Positions 22,536 to 32,500 of a DNA stretch of 32,500 bases are shown in pieces. The DNA is taken from assembly GCA_002104895.1 (NCBI GenBank), contig MCFG01000107.1, positions 102,501 to 135,000 on the forward strand, in the 5' to 3' direction. How positions within the stretch are numbered: position 1 is the first letter of the stretch; every line of letters begins with the position of its first letter. The translations under genes and the position numbers were made by a program. Under the pieces are notes generated by a model, which was not told the origin of the DNA, did not search any database, and saw nothing but the letters and a program-made list of their open reading frames with translations. The stretch is from Anaeromyces robustus. Its lineage: Eukaryota; Neocallimastigomycota; Neocallimastigomycetes; Neocallimastigales; Neocallimastigaceae.

Positions 22536-23128
22536 TATATATATTGATTGATTTATTTACTTTATATTTATTTATTTATTTATTTATAATTAAATAATAA
22601 AAATTATTTTTTTTTTTTTTAATATTTATTTATATTAATAATTTATATTAACAATGTATAATTCATTTTCATGAAAATTATTTTTTTTATATTTTATATA
22701 TAATGAATTAATTTTTTTTTTATTTTTTTTTATTTTTATTTTTATTTTATTTTATATTTTTATTTTTTTTTTTTTTTAAAAAAAAATATTTACATTTAAT
22801 TTAAATCAATGTTAAAATTAATCATAATTTTATATCTTAAATATATATAATAATTAATGTTTTTTTTTTTATACTTTTATTTTATATTTCAAAAAATGAA
22901 ATAATAAAATTTAATTAAAAAAAACATATCAATATATATATTTAAATTTTACTTATTTATTTTATATCCCTATATTTAAAATATGCCTATTGTTCAAACT
23001 TCAATTTTTTTTTTTTTCTTCTATATTCAATTTTATTTAAACAAAAATTTTAATTTAATACCATATATTTTATAATCTCAATTTAATTTATTATAAAACA
23101 CATAAAATATTAATAAACAATAATTAAA
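19778..23128. other. Divergent intergenic region between VPS74 and the TAF3-like gene
   Basis: About 3.35 kb of A/T-rich DNA contains both promoters, which fire outward. It holds TTA/ATT-rich stretches with scattered G (20100-20290), an AAAT-type array (21461-21895), TTTA arrays (22485-22580) and T-runs. The last 150 bases before 23129 are richer in C and pyrimidine tracts, and are probably promoter or 5' UTR. No further gene or RNA was recognised. Confidence 0.7.
21461..21895 (+). repeat. Complex AAAT/ATAAAT microsatellite block
   Basis: About 430 bp of AAAT units are mixed with AATC, AATG, ATATAAAT and ATGTAAAT variants. Some are in sub-blocks repeated as a group, such as ATATGTAAATAAATGAATAA seen twice near 21608 and 21638. 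Confidence 0.9.
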
Positions 23129-24574
23129 ATGGAAGAATTTCCTTTAAATATATCAAAATACTGTATTGCAAAATTATTATTTCAAGCAGGATTTGAGAAA
23201 GTAAATAAATCATCGTGTGAAGTATTATGTGATATTTTATTTAATTATATACAACAATTAGGAAATGATATAAAAATAAGAGCAGAACATCAAGGAAGAA
23301 CAAAGGCTAATATAGATGACATAACATTATATTTCGATGAAGTAGGAATAAAACAACAAGATCTAAATGATTTTTGTAAAATATGGATTCATTCAAAAAA
23401 TTCTATTTCTTCTTCAAACCAACAGAATACTGTTGAAGAAAAAAATGAAGAAAATGACACAGAAGAAAAAGATAACACTAATGAAACAAAATCTTCAACT
23501 GATTTTCCTCGTCTTATGCCTCCAGAATTCCCATTGAGTAAGATTCCTTTTTTTTTTTTTCTTTAATAAATATATATTTATATTAATATAGCTTTTAATA
23601 TTTCAGTATATATGTGTATAATAAAATAATGAATTCTAAATAAAAAACAAAAACAATAAAAAAAAAACGATAAATAGGAAAGAAATTTTTTTTTAATTTT
23701 ATTTTTATTTAATTTTTTTTACATATATATATATATACTTTTTTTTTTTTTGATATATATAGAACCTTTGGAATTACCAGAATTATTAGCATCATTACAA
23801 AAGAAACAAGGAATAAATTCATTAACAGTTAATACACAAACTAATACTATAAATACAGATACCACAACTAATAATAATAACAATAATAATAATACTGATA
23901 AAGATGCAAATAATGCAACTAAAGAGCAAGGAAAATCAAACATTTCTACTAATCAGGATAACAATAATAATAATAATAACAACAACAACAACAATAATAA
24001 TAATAATAATAATAATAATATAAATAAAAATAATAATAATAATAATAATATAAATAATAATAATATAAATAATACAAGTAATAATAATAGTATTATTAGT
24101 GGAATTTTGAATGAATTGAAAAATGAACATGAAAATAATGTATTAACAGTATATACAAAAGCTCTTAATGAAACACTAGCGAAATTACCTTCTTTAGTTC
24201 AAGGTGAAGATCATTGTTTACCCAATTCACCTATTGATGATAAAGATGATTATATTGATGAAAGTTCAAGTGGATTTAGTTCAAATAATGAAATGGATGA
24301 AGATGTAGAAATGGCAAATAATGAAAATGAAAATGAAAATGAAAATGAGGTTGAAAATCCAGAAAAAGGTAATGAGGAAATTGTAGAAGTAAAACAAGAA
24401 GAAAATATAGAGATAAACCAAGAAGATATGAAAAAATCAGATCCTATGGATATAGAAGATAATAATGGAATTAATAAAGAAAATATTAATATTAATTCTA
24501 CAATAACGAATCCAACAGCAACTAATATAAATAACAATAATAACAATAATAATAATAATAATAATACCAATACC

Positions 24575-24615
<41 letters not shown>

Positions 24616-25261
24616 CAATGTCAGTAATACTAATAATACTAATAATAAAACAATAAATGGAGATATGGAAGATAATTCAAATAATTCAGCTTCAGTACCA
24701 CAAAAAAGATCCCAAAATCCATTAGCTGAACGATATCATAATCCTAAAAAAACTAGAAAAATTATCATTCCATATGAAACATCTGTACCATTTGAAGAAT
24801 CTAGAATATTTTCTATCGGTAGAAGTATTGAATCATTTTGTACACCAAAACCAATGGTTAATTCAAATACTAATAATAATAATAATAATAATAAAAATAA
24901 ATCTCGTTATTACATTCATACCAGTAATTCTCATAAAAAGAATTCAAAAGATACCAAAGATAGTAAAACAAAAGTTTCACTATCATCTAAAATTACTTTA
25001 AAACTTTCTCATACACCTCAATCTCAAACATCTTCTATTCCTTCTGTTAATATATCAGAACTATTTCGTGATATTTATAATCAACTTTCCATAAATGAAC
25101 AAGAAAATGAAAATTCAGATTCATATTTCCAACAACCTTCACTTCTTACAGAAAATAGTATGGAATCCAATCTGGTTAAAAAAGAAACTACAGTTGATTA
25201 TATTAATTCTATCAAAATAAATAATGACGTTAAATTAAACCCTAATTCAAAATTAACATAT

Positions 25262-25299
<38 letters not shown>

Positions 25300-27712
25300 C
25301 AATATTAATATTAATACTAATACTAATACTAATACTAATACTAATACTACAACAAATACAAATTCCAATATTAGCACTATAAATATAAATGATAATAATC
25401 ATGATTATGATATTAATACTAATAATAATATTACTAACAATAATAATGATAATGTTAATGTTAATGATAATGATAATAATATTAAAATTAAAGAAAATAA
25501 TAATATTAATATTAATGATCATGAAAATATTAACATTAATAATGAAGGTTCAAATTCAAATAATAAAGAAATAAAAGATGATAATAATAATAATATTGAT
25601 AATAATAACGTTGATAATAGTAATAATAATAGTAATAGTAATAAGAGTAAACCAGGAATAAACTTATCAGAACTTCTTTCATTAACTAGTAATAAGATAT
25701 TTAATACAATGTTAAAGAATGAATTTACAGCAGATGATTCTTTATTTGGTTGTAGAAGGGGTGGTGATATACGTATTATTGATGAATTATCTGAATCCGT
25801 AGTTCCAGCTATTCAACAACAATCAGAAGAATCTATTGAAAATCGTGATAAAAAGAAAAATAATCCTGAAAATGAAAATAATATTAATAGTAATAATCAA
25901 AATCAAATTAATAATAATAATAATAATTTGAATATAAATTCTTTAACTGGAAAAGAAAAGGATAACATTATGTCAGATTTATCAAAATTTACTAGTGGTA
26001 ATGCAGCTAATAAAATCTTTTTACATAATAATCATGTTAATATTCATGTTCATAGTGGAGGTACTTCATCAGTTAGTAATACTTCACATATTGCCTCATA
26101 TACCAAAGATGATGAAAAAGATGGAAAGATTCGTGGTCATGGTCGTTCTCATTCCCCAGCTTCTCATCGTAATAATAATAATTCTGGTTATTTAAATTCA
26201 GCACCTTCAACTTTTCATGCTTCTTCTATTACATCTTCACCTATTTCAGGGCATACAAAACATTCAAGTCATACCATTACTTTTAAAAATCCAAATATTA
26301 ATAATAATAATACTACTAATAAAGAATTTCAACATGATAAATCACCTGAAAAAGATAAAGAATCTTTTAAAAATAAAAATAATATTAATATTACATTACA
26401 TAAAAAACATTTACATTTACAACAAAATATAGAAGAAATAGAAGAAGAAGAAGAAGAAGAAGAAGAAGAAAAAGAAAAAGATGTAAAGAATAAAAATAAT
26501 AATAGAATAAAAGATGAAGAAAAAGAAAAAGAAAAAGAAAAAGAAATAATAAATCATAATAATAAAAATGATTATAATTATAAAGAATCTATACATAAAA
26601 AATCTCATAGTATATTATCAGCAGAAGTTTTAACACCAACTCATATTAAACTTATTAAACGTCAAAGTACAAATGCTACCTATGTAAATGAAGAAGATAA
26701 TGAAAATGAGAATAATCATAATCATAATCATAATAATAATAAAGGAAATAAAGATTTAGATAATAATGATACTATGGATGTATTTGAAGAAATGGATGAT
26801 GACGATGATGATGATAATGGTAATAATAATAATAATGATAATGATAATGAAAAAGAAGGAAAAGAAGGAGGAATGAAATTACCTATAAAATTAATAAGTA
26901 AATTAAAATTAGGATTTAATAAAAAATCAGAAGAAATAGATAATAATGAAAAAGAAAAAGAAAAAGATCATCAATATTCTATTAATAAATCATCTAATTC
27001 AACATCTTCAAATAAAAAGAATTATACTATTACATTAAAAGAATATAAAAAGAAATCACTTCTTAAAGAAATGGAAAAAAGAGAAAATTCTATAACACAA
27101 TCTAATAATAATAATATTATTAATGATATTAATGAACAAAGTAATAGATTAACGGAAGAACCTGAATCTATAATAGAAAATGATGATGATTTTGAAGAAT
27201 TTGTAGAAGAAGATGATGAAGATTTTAATAAAACAGAAATAATAACAAATAATAAAAAAGGAAATGATGATGATAATGATGATGATATAGAGAGAACTCG
27301 AACATTAGAAAAAGAAGATATAGATAAATTATTTAATAATTCATCATCAGAGGAAGAAGAAAAAGAAAATGATAATGATAATGATAATGATAATGATAAT
27401 GGATTTAAAGAAGATAAATTTGAAGAAGAAGATGATGATATGGAAATGGAAATGGAAATGGCCATAAGAAAGGAAACCAAAAAATTAGAAAGTAATAGTA
27501 ATAGTAATAGTAATAGTAATAGTAATAGTAATAGTAGTAATAATGATCAATTTGAAAAAGAATTTGAAGAATTTAGTGATTCTGATGGTGATATGAAAAT
27601 ACCTAATAATAATAATAATAATAATAATAAGGAAGAAGAAGAAGAAGAAGAAGAAGTAGAAGAATTTAATGATGATTTTGATGAAAATTTTGATGAAGAA
27701 GAAGATGAATAA
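23129..27712 (+). CDS. TAF3-like histone-fold (BTP) subunit with giant Asn/acidic tail
   Basis: Two exons, 23129-23537 and 23763-27712, give 1,452 residues. The intron at 23538-23762 (A|GTAAG…ATAG|AA) is phase 1 and consistent. Residues 8-88 form a bromodomain-associated histone fold: YCIAKLLFQAGF, EVLCDILFNYIQQLG, HQGRTKANIDDITLYFDEVG, then a final helix. This domain occurs in TAF3, TAF8 and SPT7. The N-terminal position and the FPRLMPPEFPL segment after it favour TAF3, the TFIID partner of TAF10; TAF8 remains possible. The rest is low complexity: AAT-encoded Asn runs, Asn-Thr and Ser-Asn dipeptide arrays, and Glu/Asp runs at the C-terminus. Non-repetitive islands include a basic PKKTRKIIIP segment and GINLSELLSLTSNKIF. 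No PHD finger is seen, unlike animal TAF3. Fungal TAF3 proteins are usually far shorter. Confidence 0.85.
23863..24090 (+). repeat. Coding AAT/AAC trinucleotide expansion (poly-Asn)
   Basis: Several poly-Asn tracts occur near the start of exon 2 of the TAF3-like gene, mostly AAT with an AAC block (AACAACAACAACAAC near 23979-23993). Further pure AAT expansions in the same exon occur around 24536-24615 and 25263-25300. The C-terminal third carries repeated AGTAAT units (27490-27535) encoding (Ser-Asn)n. Confidence 0.9.
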
Positions 27713-28525
27713 ATGAATGATGATAAATGAAATGAATGGAAAAAATATATATATATAAAATCTTTTTTTCTTTTTTCTTTTTTCTATTTTTTTTTACTTT
27801 TCTAATTTAATCTGAAAATAGAGAAAAACGATATAAACAATAAAAATTATTTTTTTTTTTTTTATAATAAATTTTAATATATATATAAATAAATAAATTT
27901 GAGAAAAAAAATATAAAAAAAAAAAAAAAAAAGAAAAAAAAATTTTTTTCTTTTTTTTTTTTTTTATTTTTTTATTTTTTCATAGATGAATAAAATAGAT
28001 ATAGATATGATATATATTTTATTTTATTTATTCTATCTTTTTTTTTTTGTTTTTTTTTTTTTTTTTTTGTTTATTTTTTTTTTATTTTTTTTTGTTTTTT
28101 ACCTTATATATAAATAATATACAATATAAATATATCTTAACAAAATAAATAAATAAATAATTAAATTAATTAATTAATTAATATATAAAGAAAAACTATT
28201 TTTTTTAAAATAAAATAAAATAAAAAAGTATAAATATATATAATACTATAAAAAATTACAATAAAAATATTTAAATTATATTTATAAAAAAAAAATAAAA
28301 ATTTTTTTTTTTTAACTAATTAATTCATTATCTATAATTAAAAAAAAAAAAAAAAAAAAAAAAAACATTCATTAATCATAATAAATTCATATATATATAT
28401 AAAAAATTAACTTATAATAAATAATAATAATAATAATAATAATTATAAATAAACCAAAAATAATATTTATTAACATTTTTAATTATTTTATATTATATTA
28501 ATTATTATCTTCTTCTCTATCTATT

Positions 28526-28556
<31 letters not shown>

Positions 28557-30194
28557 CGTTTGTTTGTTTGTTTGTTTGTGTCTATTTAATCCATTTATCC
28601 ATTTATTTATTATATAAATATTTATAAAAAAAAAAAAAAAAAAAAAATTCGGTTTAATATTAATATTAAAGATTTATGTTGTTAGGACTAATTTTTTTTT
28701 TTCTTCTTTTTCTTCTTCTTTTGGACTTATGAAAAAGTATGTAATTGTAAAAAGTAAAAAATTGATTATTGCTATTATTATTATAACATCATCTGTATAT
28801 ATATATTATTATTTAAATTTCTATATCTGTGTATGTATGTGTTACATTTCAAAATAATAAAGTTTAAAATAATAATAATACTTTCATTTATAGTTATGAT
28901 GATTATATATTAAAAAAAAAATTTTTTTTTTATAATAAATTTTAATAAAATATGAATATATATGCCACATATATATAAAGAAAATTAATAATAATAATAT
29001 GATATATTTATTTATATTTATTTATATTTATATTTATATTTTATTTTATTTTATATATTTTATTTTATTTTATTTTATTTTATATATTATTTTTTTATAG
29101 ATATTTTTATATAGATATAAACACAAAGAAAAGAAATAAAAAAAAAAAATAACAATAGTATAATTCTTTTCTTTTTTAATATTTATATCTACATATATAT
29201 TTATATATATATTTTTTTATTTTTTATATTATTTTTTAAATATATAATTAATTACTAATTTGAAATATATATATATATGCAATTAGTTTTTTCTTTTTTT
29301 TTTTTTTTTTTTAATTACTTAAAATATATTTATTGGTATTAAAAAAAATTATATATATATATTTGATCTTTTCTTTTTTTTTTTATAATATTTTATATTT
29401 TATATTTGAGTTTGTATTGTTTTGTATTTTGTTTTATTGTTTTATTTTATTTTATTCTTTGTTTTGTTTTGTTTTGTTTTTTTGTTTTTTGTTTTTATTT
29501 TTTATTATTTTATTATTAATTTATTTATTTGATAAAATTATTCATGTATAAATAACATATTTTTATATTTAATTATTTTTTTTTTTATTATTTGTTAAAA
29601 ATATTATTTTTTTTGTATAATTATATTTTAGTATTATTGTTATCGTTGTTATGATAATTAAATATTAGTTATTAAAAAGGATATATATTATATAGATATA
29701 ATCGTAATAAAAAATATGATAAAATAAAACAATAATAATAATAATAAAAATAAAAAAATAAAGATAAAAAAGGAAAAAATAATAATAATAATTAAAAAAA
29801 AAAAATATAAAAATCAATTTTTTAGATTATTTTATATATTACATATATAATACATATATATATTATATGTATTATATATATATTATATATATTATATATA
29901 TCTCTATAATGATTAAAATAAAAATTGATTTATATTTAGTTTTTTTTTTTTTTTTTATTCTTTATTCTTTTCTTTTTTTATCTTTATTTTTTTTTTTTTT
30001 ACTTTTTATTATTACTATTATCATTTATTTATTTTATAATTCTGATTCGATTATTTAATTTGAATTTTTTTATTTGTCTTTTTTTAAACTTTCATTTACT
30101 GTTAATTATTGATTAATTGGATAGTTATAATAGATAGTTTATATATATATTTCTTATATGGTATATTTTAATTTAATCCTTTATGAAAAAATTT
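27713..30194. other. Convergent intergenic region between the TAF3-like gene and annexin
   Basis: About 2.5 kb hold the 3' ends of both genes. An AATAAA overlaps the stop codon at 27709-27714. There are long homopolymers: 26 A at 28340-28365, 29 T at 28528-28556 and 22 A at 28626-28647. After the T-run comes CG and a GTTT array (28557-28578). A less A/T-monotonous patch at 28660-28860 contains a 42-codon open frame (28729-28857), discussed as a finding. No annotated RNA or known gene is recognised. Confidence 0.7.
28528..28578 (+). repeat. 29-T run followed by GTTT array
   Basis: T29 (28528-28556), then CG, then GTTTGTTTGTTTGTTTGTTT-type repeats. With the A22 run at 28626-28647 it could pair as an imperfect inverted repeat. 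Confidence 0.85.
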
Positions 30195-32170
<1,976 letters not shown>

Positions 32171-32175
32171 GTTTA

Positions 32176-32198
32176 TTCCAAATCTTTTTTATTTGGAA
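32176..32198 (-). promoter_or_regulatory. Hairpin or palindrome just upstream of the annexin start codon
   Basis: On the annexin strand, TTCCAAAT (32198-32191), a 7-nt loop AAAAAAG, and ATTTGGAA (32183-32176) form a perfect 8-bp stem. Five bases (TAAAC) separate it from the ATG. GC pairs make it stand out from the A/T background. It could be a 5' UTR hairpin or a dyad bound by a dimeric factor; which one cannot be told from sequence. Confidence 0.55.
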
Positions 32199-32200
32199 AA

Positions 32201-32234
<34 letters not shown>

Positions 32235-32500
32235 AAAAATATAAATATATCAATAAATTGTAATATTTAATATATATATATTATGATATAAAAAAAAAAA
32301 AATAGGATATTTTCGATAAAATAGATATATATGTATATAGTCTTATTTATTGAAAAACAAAACAAAAATATAATATTTATAATATATAAATAATTCGGTT
32401 TTATTTTATATTTGTTTCCTTGCTTTTCCATTTTTTAATACTTTCTTATAATAGAATAATATAAATTATATTAAAATTTTATAGTTTTTTCATTAATTAT
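32199..32500 (-). other. Upstream flank of the annexin gene
   Basis: A/T-rich region with a TA-dinucleotide run (32209-32230) and a poly-A/T stretch (32290-32302). The annexin promoter is presumably here, but no specific element is recognisable apart from the hairpin. No other coding exon is seen up to the window end. Confidence 0.6.

Noticed and set aside
24250-24618. Leu/Ser-rich antisense frames in the TAF3-like exon (also 25253-25522 and 27022-27480)
   Set aside because: Antisense images of AAT/GAA/GAT trinucleotide repeats that cannot contain stops in that frame.
29333-30058. Hydrophobic Phe/Leu/Ile frames in the TAF3–annexin intergenic region
   Set aside because: Made of poly-T and TTTTG/TATA repeats; no start context, conservation cue or domain.

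Overview
This is a very AT-rich nuclear window from a eukaryote. Genes carry short AT-rich GT–AG introns and use the standard code. Intergenic DNA is almost pure A/T with long homopolymers and AAAT/TTTA microsatellites, and one protein has huge AAT-encoded asparagine tracts. Together with flagellate-type cytoskeletal genes and long gaps between genes, this fits an anaerobic gut fungus (Neocallimastigomycota) best. A dictyostelid-like amoebozoan cannot be excluded from sequence alone. That assignment is an inference.

Layout, left to right: (1) 138–1029 (+), the 3' part of an alpha/beta-hydrolase resembling isoprenylcysteine methylesterases. Its stop codon lies inside a perfect 119-bp tandem duplication. 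(2) 1263–4057, a gene-free AT desert with microsatellites. (3) 4058–16507 (+), one giant gene of five inferred exons: CH1–CH2 actin-binding module, about 2,800 residues of spectrin-like/coiled-coil rod, a basic Ser/Arg/Pro region with an SxIP motif, and a terminal GAS2-related (GAR) microtubule-binding domain. This is the architecture of a spectraplakin. (4) 16508–18288, the shared 3' space of two convergent genes. (5) 18289–19777 (-), VPS74/GOLPH3, three exons, complete. (6) 19778–23128, a 3.35-kb divergent intergenic region. (7) 23129–27712 (+), a TAF3-like histone-fold TFIID subunit with an Asn/Asp/Glu-rich tail of more than 1,300 residues. (8) 27713–30194, an AT-rich convergent intergenic region. 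(9) 30195–32170 (-), a complete four-repeat annexin of six exons, with a small hairpin just upstream of its start codon.

I reconstructed exon structures by hand. Reading phases agree at every junction proposed for the complete genes and for the one internal junction of the esterase-like gene. The only junction I consider ambiguous is CH1 to CH2 in the giant gene. There is no sign of an operon or functional cluster: the genes are independent housekeeping, cytoskeletal, trafficking and transcription genes. The most noteworthy item is the spectraplakin-like cytolinker, an architecture usually regarded as animal-specific.
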